DNA of 64,000 bases from Selenomonas sp. TAMA-11512 (lineage in GTDB: Bacteria > Bacillota > Negativicutes > Selenomonadales > Selenomonadaceae). Below the pieces are notes generated by a model. The model saw only the letters and a program-made list of their open reading frames with translations, was not told the DNA's origin and ran no database searches. This document shows positions 44,788-53,231 of the stretch, one piece after another. Position 1 is the first letter of the stretch. Each line of letters opens with the position of its first letter. The stretch spans positions 2,435,001 through 2,499,000 of the forward strand of contig NZ_AP029018.1 of assembly GCF_037076525.1 (NCBI RefSeq), in the 5' to 3' direction. The translations under genes and the position numbers were made by a program.

Positions 44788-45224
44788 ACACCCGTCCTTT
44801 CGAACTCCGTGATTCTCTCCACCTTTTTCGCGGATCTGGAGTTCGGATCATACGTCAAGCTCAGGTACTCCTTGACAAAGCACTTTGCCAGCTCGATGCC
44901 GACAACCTGCGAGCCCATCGTTATGATGTTCGCGTTGTTGCTGAGCTGCGCCCGCTGTGCCTGATAGATATTGGATACAAGCGCCGCGTACACGCCGGGC
45001 ACCTTGTTCGCTGCGATGGATACGCCGATGCCCGTCCCGCAGACGAGAATGCCGCGGTCATATTCCTTTGCCGCAACCGCCTTGCCCACAGCGATGGCCG
45101 TATTGGCGTAGATGACGTCATCGCTGCCGAAATCCTTCACCTCATGTCCCATCTCCTGAATAAACGGAATCAACTGCTGCTTGAAGTCTTCCGCATTCGG
45201 ATCGCAGCCGATAGCGATTTTCAT
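44784..45224 (-). CDS. RpiB/LacAB-family sugar-phosphate isomerase
   Basis: 146 residues. The RpiB core is present: IAIGCDPNAEDFK at the start and the catalytic-Cys loop VCGTGIGVSIAANK near residue 66. It departs from classic RpiB in the phosphate/substrate loops (ALVSNIYQAQRAQLSNNANI in place of the usual ARxSREHNxANV), so it may act on a different substrate such as a tetrose, as do EryI-type or sulfo-erythrose isomerases. It is translationally coupled to the transketolase genes. Confidence 0.88.
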   Translation of the reverse strand: MKIAIGCDPNAEDFKQQLIPFIQEMGHEVKDFGSDDVIYANTAIAVGKAVAAKEYDRGILVCGTGIGVSIAANKVPGVYAALVSNIYQAQRAQLSNNANIITMGSQVVGIELAKCFVKEYLSLTYDPNSRSAKKVERITEFERTGV

Positions 45225-45240
45225 ATTGTTCTACCTCCTC

Positions 45241-46545
45241 TTATTTTGCGCCGTTTGCGGCATTCATGAAGCGTCTCTGATAGGAAACGACCTGATTCGA
45301 GCTGGAGAAGCGTGCAAGATAGCCCGGCTCCGCCGTGAGCACGACCTTTCCCGCCATGTCGCTGAATTCATCCGATGCCAAAAGACGATCGATATCGTAA
45401 TAGTTGTGATCGCCTTCCATGCTGCAGATGATGAGGCGCGTATCTTCGAGATTGCAGTTTCTCATGACGCGGAGGTTGTGGCGGAATCCGTCCAGCCCGT
45501 CGGCACCCTCCTCATCGTAGAATTGACGCTGGTTCAGGAGGACTTCCGCCTTTTCCTTCACTGCAAAGAGATCCACGTTCTCCTCACCGGCCGCATAGTA
45601 GTCCTTCTCCAACATAAAGCTGCGAAGCGCTTCAAGGTGCTTCTTCTCTCCCGTCACCTCGTAGATTGCGAGGAGATTCGCCATCTCCTGCGACTGCATG
45701 AGGCGGTGACGGATAAAGCTGTTGATGAAGTACGGCTTTGCCTGCAGCGCCAGCGCCGTCTGCGCAGGGTCGAACATCAGAGTGAAATTGATGCGGTATC
45801 CGTTCTCCTGGAGCATCAGCGCCAGATTGTGTCCGCGGAAGGCATCGAGAGTCGAAGGAGCGTCATATCTCCTGTCCAGTCTCTTATCGCCCGTGAGCAG
45901 CTGTCCGACATTGTCCTTATTGACAGGGCCCGTATGCGGGACCTTGATGACGACACGATAATCCGTCAGTATCTCCTTGAAGTGCGCAGCCTCCTCGAGG
46001 ATTTCCGCATCGCTCTTGCCGAACGGATCATTCAGTTCCACGCTGATATCGCAGCCGGGGCCGAGGATACGGCCGATCTCCGTCATGACCTCATCACGCG
46101 TCTTGAACTTGTTGCCGACATTTGCCTTCGGATTATTGATGAACAGGTCATAGATGATGCCCGGGTTGCAGGTGAGGTTCGCGAGCAGTCCGGAAACGGG
46201 CGCAACCTCATAGGGATTGGCGCTGTCTGCCGAGAAAAGCAGATTCGTCGGACGCTTCACGCCGTTCTTATCATAGCTGATATTGCGCTTCAAATCCGCA
46301 CGCAGCACACGATCCTTGCTGACAGTCAGCTGCACTTCAAAGCCGGCCGGTGTCTCGCCCGCCGGTACCTTAAACGTATCTATGACGCGCTTGAACTCGG
46401 GCGTTACGCCGATGTAGTCCGCCGCGGGAATCAGCTCGTTGAATTCGCAGAAACTCAGCTTCTGCTCCAGTACTCGCTGTACGTAGTCCTCCTCCCCGTT
46501 TACTGCCGGAAGTCCGAGATTCTTGATCTTGGATTCAATGACCAT
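45241..46545 (-). CDS. Transaldolase-like class I aldolase, long form
   Basis: 434 residues, much longer than TalB (about 317) or Fsa (about 220). Transaldolase features: LTCNPGIIYDLF, CDISVELND, the Schiff-base lysine in VVIKVPHTG near residue 220 and INFTLMFDPAQTALALQA with YFINSFIRHR after it. Extra helical sequence before and after the barrel has no match I can name. It may move a three-carbon unit between sugar phosphates made by the neighbouring kinase and transketolase. Start at 46545 follows AAAGGAG. Confidence 0.75.
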   Translation of the reverse strand: MVIESKIKNLGLPAVNGEEDYVQRVLEQKLSFCEFNELIPAADYIGVTPEFKRVIDTFKVPAGETPAGFEVQLTVSKDRVLRADLKRNISYDKNGVKRPTNLLFSADSANPYEVAPVSGLLANLTCNPGIIYDLFINNPKANVGNKFKTRDEVMTEIGRILGPGCDISVELNDPFGKSDAEILEEAAHFKEILTDYRVVIKVPHTGPVNKDNVGQLLTGDKRLDRRYDAPSTLDAFRGHNLALMLQENGYRINFTLMFDPAQTALALQAKPYFINSFIRHRLMQSQEMANLLAIYEVTGEKKHLEALRSFMLEKDYYAAGEENVDLFAVKEKAEVLLNQRQFYDEEGADGLDGFRHNLRVMRNCNLEDTRLIICSMEGDHNYYDIDRLLASDEFSDMAGKVVLTAEPGYLARFSSSNQVVSYQRRFMNAANGAK

Positions 46546-46712
46546 ACTTGCTTTCTCCTTTCCGCCCCGCTCTGCACGATACGGGCCCCGAAAAAATCGT
46601 TGAAAATATTCCAAAGCATGACCTGCATGCCCACGGACGCTTCGTCATCGGCAGACACCCGCAGCCCCTCACGGCGCCTTGCCTGCCGCCTCCACACAGA
46701 GGCACGAAGAGA

Positions 46713-48032
46713 TCACTTCTGATAGTACTTGACCAGCTCCACGTTGCCTTGAATCGGGCAGTCGTCCACGACCTCGAAGTCAAATCCCGGAATGGCAAAC
46801 TTCTTCAGCTTCAGGTACGAATCCGTAACCATGCCGCCCGAAATCTTGATGACATGGTCCAGCTCGACAACCTCTCGCGCCTCCTGAATCGTGGTGTAGA
46901 GAACATTCTGCATGCTCTTGAGCATCGCGGCGAGCATCTGATCGCGCGTCGCGGCCAAGGTCAGCCCTGTCCACGAAGCCGTCTTCTTCTCGAGACTCTG
47001 GCGATCGCCTGTGAGGAACGGCGCAAAGCCGACTTCCTCATCGTCGATGTACTTGCCGATGGCGTCGACGATGTACTCGTAGTACTCCTTCCGGCTCATC
47101 TCACGGCAGAACTGCTTGTAGAACCAGTCGACGGCAAAGCCTCCCGCCGTCGTCGAGTAGATCTGCCACAATCCGGGCAGCGCCGCATTGCGGAGATAGT
47201 AGTGCGGATTGACCTTCGGCGTATCCGTCAGGATGCTGACCATCTCACTCGATCCGGCCGTATTCATGATCTTGCCCGACGTCATGTTCTTCGCGCCCAT
47301 CTGCGCCGTCGCGACATCATTGGAGCCGATCGCTACAGGAATGCCGGCGGGGACGCCCATCTTCGCCGCCATCTCCGGCAGGAGAGATCCGTGCACCGTG
47401 CCCGGCGAGTAGATTTCGCCGAACCACTCCTCCTTCAGTCCGAACGCTTTGATGAGCTCCGTCGACCAGCCCTTCTGCATCGTTGTCTCATACAATCCCA
47501 TCATGGAGGCGTTTACAAAGTCGACCATAAAGAGACCCGTGAGCTTCTTATGAACGTAGGTCGGCAGATGCCCGATGCGGTACGTGTTCTTGTACACATC
47601 CGGCTCGTTCTGCAGGAACCATATGAAGGTCATCGCCGAACAGCCGCCCGCGAACGGATAAATACCGGAAATATTCATGTACTTATCCTTGCCGAAGAAT
47701 TCATCGATATAGTCGGACTGTGCACGGCTGCGGCGATCCATGTGCGTTATGATATTGGGATAGACGAGCTCGCCCTCTTTATCCAGGAAGACAGGGGAGG
47801 GGGAGAATGTGTCATAGCAGAAGAACTCGACCTTTTTCCGAAGCTCCTCATCGAGCTTGCCCGTCGCATCATAGAGTGCGTTCATCAAATCCGCAGGAGA
47901 AAGCTCATTCTTGTCACCCGGCAGTATGATGTAGTCATAGGGTGATGTGCTCCAGCATTTTGTATCTCCGTTTTCATCCAGGATGGCTGCCTTGACCGCA
48001 GAGGTCCCAAAGTCAACAGACAAAAAAAGCAT
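46713..48032 (-). CDS. FGGY carbohydrate kinase (second)
   Basis: 439 residues, short for the family. N-terminal LSVDFGTSAVKAAILDENG and a C-terminal ATP motif HVIKISGGMVTDSYLKLKKF; the middle has AIGSNDVATAQMGA (catalytic Asp) and NTAGSSEM. Closest in style to xylulokinase-like proteins. It is the first gene of the large operon, with an operator-like palindrome just after its -10 box. It shows little resemblance to the kinase at 28004. Confidence 0.88.
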   Translation of the reverse strand: MLFLSVDFGTSAVKAAILDENGDTKCWSTSPYDYIILPGDKNELSPADLMNALYDATGKLDEELRKKVEFFCYDTFSPSPVFLDKEGELVYPNIITHMDRRSRAQSDYIDEFFGKDKYMNISGIYPFAGGCSAMTFIWFLQNEPDVYKNTYRIGHLPTYVHKKLTGLFMVDFVNASMMGLYETTMQKGWSTELIKAFGLKEEWFGEIYSPGTVHGSLLPEMAAKMGVPAGIPVAIGSNDVATAQMGAKNMTSGKIMNTAGSSEMVSILTDTPKVNPHYYLRNAALPGLWQIYSTTAGGFAVDWFYKQFCREMSRKEYYEYIVDAIGKYIDDEEVGFAPFLTGDRQSLEKKTASWTGLTLAATRDQMLAAMLKSMQNVLYTTIQEAREVVELDHVIKISGGMVTDSYLKLKKFAIPGFDFEVVDDCPIQGNVELVKYYQK

Positions 48033-48103
48033 GTTGATACTCCTCCTTACTTATCCAAAAGAATACAGCGTAACTCTCATATGCATTTATCTTAACATAA
48101 CTT

Positions 48104-48148
48104 GTATATACGTATACTACCATATAAGCTGTAAAAAAACAAGCTCAA
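48104..48148 (-). promoter_or_regulatory. Promoter and operator of the kinase-transaldolase-transketolase operon
   Basis: On the minus strand TTGAGC (48148-48143), 16-bp spacer, TATATG (48126-48121). A near-palindrome GTATATACGTATAC (48104-48117) lies just downstream of the -10 box. Its TACGTA core is shared with 37172-37195. Confidence 0.6.
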
Positions 48149-48195
48149 TAAATAGGAAATAAGTCGATTCCACGTCACTTTCTGCGGAACCGCCG

Positions 48196-48268
48196 CTCCT
48201 TTCGGTATTTCTCCCAAAACGAAAGGAGCTGCTACACGAACAAAGCACTCGACAGCAGCTCCTTTTCT
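48196..48268 (-). terminator. Terminator after the second DapA-family gene, with competing arm
   Basis: AAAGGAGCTGCT (48222-48233) pairs with AGCAGCTCCTTT (48254-48265); T-rich sequence follows on both strands. The middle arm can instead pair with CTCCTTTCG (48196-48204), giving a mutually exclusive fold. Confidence 0.75.
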
Positions 48269-48337
48269 TTCATTTTGATGACGACCTTGACGACTTCGTC
48301 CTTGTCATTCAGGCGTGAAGTCACGCAGTGATTCTTC

Positions 48338-49246
48338 TCATGCGAACAGATCCGACAGGTTTTCCGCTTTCAGCGCCGTGCGGATCTCCTCTACCACCGA
48401 CTCCTTGACAGGCAGGATCGGACGACGTGTATAACCGCCCTTGAGTCCGACGAGATTCATCGTCGCCTTGACCGTAGACACGCTCGCCTTTGCACCGGTC
48501 GCCTTTGCCAGTCGCTGCACTTCTGCTATATGCGTCTCGGCTCCTTGCAGGCCGTCCTTCTCAAATGCCTTGAGGATATCGACGCAGTGTGAGGGGAAGT
48601 AGTTGGCCGCCGAGACAACGCCGCCTTTTCCGCCCTTTGCGAGACACTTCGCCAAGTTACCGACGGAGCCGGCAAGCACGGAGAAGTCCTCACGTCCGCC
48701 GACGGCATCCATATAATCATCCATCATGACTTTCGATGTGTCCTTGATGCCGTAGATGTTCGGATGATCCGCCAGTGTTCGGACCGCATCGACAGAGATG
48801 CACACGTTGTTGACAAAGGTCGGTGCGCAGTAAAGCAATACCGGATACCTGCTGTGATCCGCAACGCGCGTGAAGTAATCCACCAACGCCTCATCGCTCA
48901 TAAGTCCCGCAAAGTAGCAGGGCGTGAGCACCGATACAAAATCCACCGCCGGCTTCGCCTCGTGCAGGCGATCGAGGAATGCCAGCGTATGATAGAGACT
49001 CTCTCGTCCGATGCCCGCAATGAGCATACGGTCGCCCTTCAATTCGGCGGCTTTTTTTATGACAGCAAACGATTCATCGTCGGTCAGGCTGCGAAACTCA
49101 CCGTTGCTGCCAAGGCACATAAATCCCTCCACATCGGTTTTGCTCCACTTCCTGTAATTGTGCTCCATAGCGGCAAAATCAATCTCGCCGGATTCCATAA
49201 ACGGCGTAACAGCAGGAATAATAATTCCCTTGAGCTCTCTCGGCAT
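48338..49246 (-). CDS. DapA-family aldolase (second copy), YagE/YjhH-like
   Basis: 302 residues, the length of E. coli YagE and YjhH (2-keto-3-deoxy-pentonate/gluconate aldolases). Schiff-base lysine in YGIKDTSKVM near residue 163, tyrosine in VLLYCAPTF near 135, and the loop LGSNGEFRSL. It should split a 2-keto-3-deoxy sugar acid into pyruvate and an aldehyde. Start at ATG 49246 follows AGGAGG. It is divergent from the YjhG-type dehydratase, which would supply its substrate. Confidence 0.88.
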   Translation of the reverse strand: MPRELKGIIIPAVTPFMESGEIDFAAMEHNYRKWSKTDVEGFMCLGSNGEFRSLTDDESFAVIKKAAELKGDRMLIAGIGRESLYHTLAFLDRLHEAKPAVDFVSVLTPCYFAGLMSDEALVDYFTRVADHSRYPVLLYCAPTFVNNVCISVDAVRTLADHPNIYGIKDTSKVMMDDYMDAVGGREDFSVLAGSVGNLAKCLAKGGKGGVVSAANYFPSHCVDILKAFEKDGLQGAETHIAEVQRLAKATGAKASVSTVKATMNLVGLKGGYTRRPILPVKESVVEEIRTALKAENLSDLFA

Positions 49247-49386
49247 AAGCACTTCCTCCTAAAAAGCAATCATACGATGTACGCACATGTATTATAGCAA
49301 TATCTAATTATTTCGTCAATTCTATTTTTTCCTGCCGTTTTCCCTATATTCGCTATTTTTTACAAATTTTTAGAAAAATTGTCGCC

Positions 49387-49439
49387 TTGACGCAATTTTA
49401 CTGTTCCCATATAATATGATTCGGATAAATGTTGTCCGA
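49387..49439 (+). promoter_or_regulatory. Promoter of the YjhG-like dehydratase gene
   Basis: TTGACG (49387-49392), 17-bp spacer, perfect TATAAT (49410-49415). An inverted repeat TCGGA-9 bp-TCCGA (49421-49439) sits at the transcription start and may be an operator. Confidence 0.8.
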
Positions 49440-49481
49440 TCTATCATGCAGTTACGAGACAATAGAAGCAGGAGGTACATC

Positions 49482-51461
49482 ATGTCCGTTCAGAAGCTGT
49501 TTGAAAACGAAAATCCCGCGCACTATCAGGTCGACACACACGCGGATGGACCCAAAGGCGTATTGCCGCTGAGCCGGGATGAGCTGGCGACACTCCCCAG
49601 CGGCAATATCTTCGGCATGACGATCAATGCCGGCATGGGCTGGGAAGCATCCGCCCTGAGCGGCGATGATGTCATGCTCATCGGCACCAACGGAGGCTTG
49701 CGCAGGGACAACGGCGATACCGTCGCTGTCGGTCTGCATCCTGGCCATTTTGAGCTGGATGCCTTGATGAAGCGGGCCGCCGAGACGCTCAGGGAAGAGG
49801 GCTGTGTTCCGCATGCGGGCTTTGTCACGGATCCTTGCGACGGGCGCACGCAGGGAACCATCGGCATGTTTGATTCCCTTCCTTACCGCAACGACGCTTC
49901 CATCGTCATGGGCCGCATCATCCGCTCCCTGCCGACGCGAAAAGCGGTCATCGGCATCGCCAGCTGCGATAAGGGTCTGCCGGCCATGATGATGGCACTC
50001 GCGGCCCAGCATCATACGGCGACCATCCTGATTCCGGGCGGCGCTACGCTCATGCCGACAAAGGGCGAGGATCTCGCCAAGATACAGACGATCGGCGTCC
50101 GCTATGCCAACGGCGAGCTGTCGTATGAGGATGCCGTGTCCCTGGGCTGTAAGGCGTGCGCCAGCGGCGGCGGCGGCTGTCAGTTCCTGGGCACGGCCGG
50201 CACCTCTCAGGTCGTCGGCGAAGGGCTCGGCCTGACCCTGCCCCATGCCGCGCTCGCACCGTCCGGAGAGGCAATCTGGTACGACATGGCGGCGAATTCC
50301 GCCCGCGCCGTCATCGATCTGTACAAAAGCGGCATCTGTACAAAGGATATCCTGACGGATAAGTCCATCGAAAATGCGATGGTCATTCACGCGGCATTCG
50401 GCGGCTCCACGAACCTCCTCCTCCACGTTCCCGCCATCGCCCATGCGGCCGGTCTGAAGCGTCCGTCCGTTCATGACTGGGCACGCATCAACAAGATCGT
50501 CCCGCGTCTCGTCAGCGTTCTTCCGATCGGTCCGATCAACTATCCGACCGTAGACGTCTTCATGGCCGGAGGCGTGCCCGAGGTCATGCTGCACCTGCGC
50601 AGGCTGGGCCTGCTGCATGAAGATGTCCTGACGGTCACCGGCTCCACGCTCGGTGAAAATCTCGATTGGTGGGAGAACTCCAATCGCCGCGCCGCGCTTG
50701 AAAAACGCCTCAAGGAAATCGACGGACTCAATCGAAACGACCTCATCTTCAGCCCGGATGAAGCAAAGGCGAAAGGCATCGGATCCACCGTCACCTTCCC
50801 CGTCGGCAACATCGCCCCGGAGGGCTCCGTCGTCAAAGCGACCGCAATCGATCCCTCCGTGATCGACGATGATCACGTCTTCCGCCACACGGCGAAGTGC
50901 AAGGTCTTCGCCTCGGAAAAGGATGCCATGTCCGCCCTAAAGCACAACGGCATCGAAGCCGGCGATATCATGATCGTCATGGGAGGCGGTCCGCTCGGCA
51001 CGGGTCTCGAGGAAACGTATCAGATCACCGCCGCGCTGAAGCATCTCTCCTTCGGCAAGCACGTCTCCTTGATCACGGATGCACGCTTCTCCGGCATATC
51101 GACAGGAGCCTGCTTCGGGCACGTCGGTCCGGAGGCTTTGGCAGACGGTCCGATCGGAAAGCTCGAGACGGGCGATGTCATCGAGATCATTGTCGATACG
51201 AACAAGCTCGAGGGCAGTCTGAACTTCATCGGCAAGGAAGGCAGTCCCGTCAGCTATGAAGAGGGCGCGCGCATACTTGCCGCCCGCAAAACAAACCCGA
51301 ACGTTCATCCGGATGACGATCTACCGGACGATACGCGCCTGTGGGCCGCTCTGCAAAACGTCAGCGGCGGCACCTGGCAGGGCACCGTCTACGATGTGGA
51401 CCGCATCATCAAGGTGCTTGACGCGGGCAAGAAGGCGCTCGAGGAAAGCGGCGAATACTGA
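49482..51461 (+). CDS. IlvD/Edd-family sugar acid dehydratase, YjhG/YagF-like
   Basis: 659 residues, the size of E. coli YjhG and YagF (D-xylonate dehydratases) rather than IlvD (about 560). Iron-sulfur cysteines are in ASCDKGLP and the CKACASGGGGCQFLGTAGTS region, with TDPCDGRTQGT upstream; the C-terminal domain has TDARFSGISTGACFGHVGPEA. It removes water from a sugar acid, most likely a pentonate, to a 2-keto-3-deoxy acid. Start at 49482 follows GCAGGAGG. It faces the YqhD-like dehydrogenase gene across a shared terminator. Confidence 0.92.
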   Translation: MSVQKLFENENPAHYQVDTHADGPKGVLPLSRDELATLPSGNIFGMTINAGMGWEASALSGDDVMLIGTNGGLRRDNGDTVAVGLHPGHFELDALMKRAAETLREEGCVPHAGFVTDPCDGRTQGTIGMFDSLPYRNDASIVMGRIIRSLPTRKAVIGIASCDKGLPAMMMALAAQHHTATILIPGGATLMPTKGEDLAKIQTIGVRYANGELSYEDAVSLGCKACASGGGGCQFLGTAGTSQVVGEGLGLTLPHAALAPSGEAIWYDMAANSARAVIDLYKSGICTKDILTDKSIENAMVIHAAFGGSTNLLLHVPAIAHAAGLKRPSVHDWARINKIVPRLVSVLPIGPINYPTVDVFMAGGVPEVMLHLRRLGLLHEDVLTVTGSTLGENLDWWENSNRRAALEKRLKEIDGLNRNDLIFSPDEAKAKGIGSTVTFPVGNIAPEGSVVKATAIDPSVIDDDHVFRHTAKCKVFASEKDAMSALKHNGIEAGDIMIVMGGGPLGTGLEETYQITAALKHLSFGKHVSLITDARFSGISTGACFGHVGPEALADGPIGKLETGDVIEIIVDTNKLEGSLNFIGKEGSPVSYEEGARILAARKTNPNVHPDDDLPDDTRLWAALQNVSGGTWQGTVYDVDRIIKVLDAGKKALEESGEY

Positions 51462-51513
51462 TACCGTACGATTGATACCGTTCGACGAATGCCCTACAAA
51501 TCCCCATACAGCA

Positions 51514-51555
51514 AACCCGCCTCGCAGCTTTTGACTGCAAGGCGGGTTCTGTTTT
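51514..51555. terminator. Bidirectional terminator
   Basis: AACCCGCCT and AGGCGGGTT with an inner GCAG/CTGC stem, followed by CTGTTTTG; it serves the dehydratase gene and the convergent alcohol dehydrogenase gene. Confidence 0.85.
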
Positions 51556-51571
51556 GCGACAAATGCACCTT

Positions 51572-52750
51572 TTATCCTGCCGCCCGATAGATCTGCAGTG
51601 CGCGCGCCTGATCGACCTCTTTGACCGCCCGTCCGAAGCGGAATGTATCCTTTTTCGTCACGGCGCGCGCCATATCTTGCAGCGTCCCGTCGCTCTGCTT
51701 TCCGACGAGCTGCTCGATCGAAACGGGCATATCGATGGACGCGAAGAATGCCTCAAAGCGCGCGATCCCCCCGAGCGCTTTCTCCTCGTCCGTGCCGTCC
51801 TGTATCCCCCATACGAACTCGGCAAGGCGGACGAACCGCGGCAGCGCCGCGTCGTACGAGAGCCGTGCCCAGCTGCACCAGAGCGCGGACAGGGTAGCGC
51901 CGTGGCTTGCATCAAAGCGCGCCGAAAGCTCATGACCGAGCTTGTGTACGGGCATATCCCGCACTCTGCCGAGCCCCGTGAGATCGTTATGCGACAGACT
52001 GCCTGCCCACATGATCTCGCTCACAGCGTCGTAGTCGCCGGCGTCTCGGACGGCGCGCGGTCCGCACTCGATCACCGTGCGCAGGAGGGCCTCGGCGATG
52101 GCGTCTGTCAGCCTGTTTTCAGTATCTCTCACCGTATATCTCTCCAGCGTATGCATGATGATGTCCACGACGCCGTTCGCCATCTGCCATGGGGAAAGCG
52201 TCGATACGAGCTCCGGATTCATCAGGGCGAACAGCGGGCGATTGAAATTCGTACTGAGCCCGACCTTCTCACCGGTCTCCTCATTCGTCAGCACGGCAGA
52301 ATCGCTCATCTCGCTGCCTGCCGCCGGAATGGTCAGAATGACGCCCACCGGTGCGGACGCCGTCACATCCCGCCTGCGTGTCCAAAAATCCCACACATCC
52401 GCGTCCGGATGCGCCATACCGATCGCCACGGCTTTTGCCGTATCGATGACGCTGCCGCCCCCTACAGCCAGTATGAGGTCTGCGCGATAATCGACGGCCT
52501 CGCGCACCGCCTCACGCGCAAAGGCGAGCGTCGGATTCGCCTTGACCCCTCCCCGCGTCCGAAAATCGATCCCCGTGTCAGCCAGCAGTCGCTCTGCCCG
52601 CCCCAAGAGACCGCTTCTCTGCACGCTGCCGCCGCCGTACAGTATGAATGCGCGCCGCACACCGTGCGCGATGCATACGTCAGCCAGCTTCTCCTCCGCG
52701 CCTCTGCCGAAGAAAACCTCTGTCGGCGCATAATAATGAAAATTTTGCAT
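51572..52750 (-). CDS. Iron-containing alcohol dehydrogenase, YqhD/BDH type
   Basis: 392 residues. It opens MQNFHYYAPTEVFFGRGAE, the start typical of YqhD and butanol dehydrogenases, with the NADP loop YGGGSV and LAVGGGSVIDTAK near residue 95. Metal ligands lie in GVVDIIMHTLERY and in VHKLGHELSA/DASHG near residues 265-285. YqhD reduces many aldehydes including glycolaldehyde, so with the neighbouring dehydratase and aldolase it could make ethylene glycol from a pentonate. Start follows AAAGGAGC. Confidence 0.92.
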   Translation of the reverse strand: MQNFHYYAPTEVFFGRGAEEKLADVCIAHGVRRAFILYGGGSVQRSGLLGRAERLLADTGIDFRTRGGVKANPTLAFAREAVREAVDYRADLILAVGGGSVIDTAKAVAIGMAHPDADVWDFWTRRRDVTASAPVGVILTIPAAGSEMSDSAVLTNEETGEKVGLSTNFNRPLFALMNPELVSTLSPWQMANGVVDIIMHTLERYTVRDTENRLTDAIAEALLRTVIECGPRAVRDAGDYDAVSEIMWAGSLSHNDLTGLGRVRDMPVHKLGHELSARFDASHGATLSALWCSWARLSYDAALPRFVRLAEFVWGIQDGTDEEKALGGIARFEAFFASIDMPVSIEQLVGKQSDGTLQDMARAVTKKDTFRFGRAVKEVDQARALQIYRAAG

Positions 52751-52786
52751 ATCCGGGCTCCTTTGCTGTCATTATCTCCTCTATTT

Positions 52787-52815
52787 ATTTTGGACAAGCG
52801 TTTTTTTCCTGTCAA
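52787..52815 (-). promoter_or_regulatory. Promoter of the iron alcohol dehydrogenase gene
   Basis: On the minus strand TTGACA (52815-52810), 17-bp spacer, CAAAAT (52792-52787). A possible plus-strand promoter (TTGCGG 52819-52824, TATTAT 52842-52847, 17-bp spacer) lies back to back with it and points to the RNA candidate. Confidence 0.65.
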
Positions 52816-52854
52816 GTCTTGCGGTGAAAAATTATTTATGTTATTATACGTACA

Positions 52855-53150
52855 AAGTAGGAGCCGCCTGAAATGTGCGCCAGTCTCCGATATGTCTAAC
52901 CTACAATTTTAAAAGGGAATCTGATTTGTCTCTGTGGATGTTGCATCGCCTCGAGCGAATAGCAGAAACAGCGCTTAAGATACCCACCTGCGAGCAGCAG
53001 GTCTAGGCATAGGAGGCAAACGGCATTTTGGACACCTGCTTTGAAAAGTAGTCGCTAGAGGGATTTGGGCTGGTGACATCTTTTCAATTGCTGTAGCGCC
53101 TGCAAGGCATTCCCCTCGCACACCGAGTGTCTTGCAGGCGTTATATTTTT
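52855..53150 (+). ncRNA. Probable non-coding RNA gene with own terminator
   Basis: A 300-bp unit with a plus-strand promoter candidate at 52819-52847, no open frame with a ribosome site, and a strong terminator at its end. The body folds on itself: GATGT (52940s) pairs with ACATC (53070s), CCTC with GAGG and GCGA with TCGC just inside, and the centre holds a CACCTGC-GAGCA-GCAGGT hairpin. A long, interrupted rod with an open centre is reminiscent of 6S RNA, and the 5' part (TTGTCTCTGTGGATGTTGCA) is loosely like 6S 5' ends. That identity is a guess. Confidence 0.5.
53097..53150 (+). terminator. Orphan intrinsic terminator
   Basis: CGCCTGCAAG (53097-53106) pairs with CTTGCAGGCG (53131-53140), enclosing a CTCG-CACAC-CGAG stem, then TTATATTTTT. 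No protein gene on this strand ends nearby; the last one stops at 51461 behind its own terminator. Confidence 0.85.
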
Positions 53151-53152
53151 AA

Positions 53153-53231
53153 GGAATACAGATAAATGAAGTCCGTTAGACGGGTGCAGATTTTGTCCGA
53201 TCAAAGCGGAGCTCCATTTATCAGCGCTTCC
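53153..53231. repeat. Dispersed inverted-repeat element, internally deleted form
   Basis: 79 bp from GGAATACAGATAAATGAAG to TTTATCAGCGCTTCC, with the conserved internal ATGAAGTCCGTTAGACGGGT. It begins directly after the orphan terminator. Confidence 0.75.

Noticed and set aside
48233-48345. Short minus-strand frame reading through the gap after the second DapA-family gene
   Set aside because: It is open for 38 codons but has no ribosome site and overlaps a terminator; probably chance.
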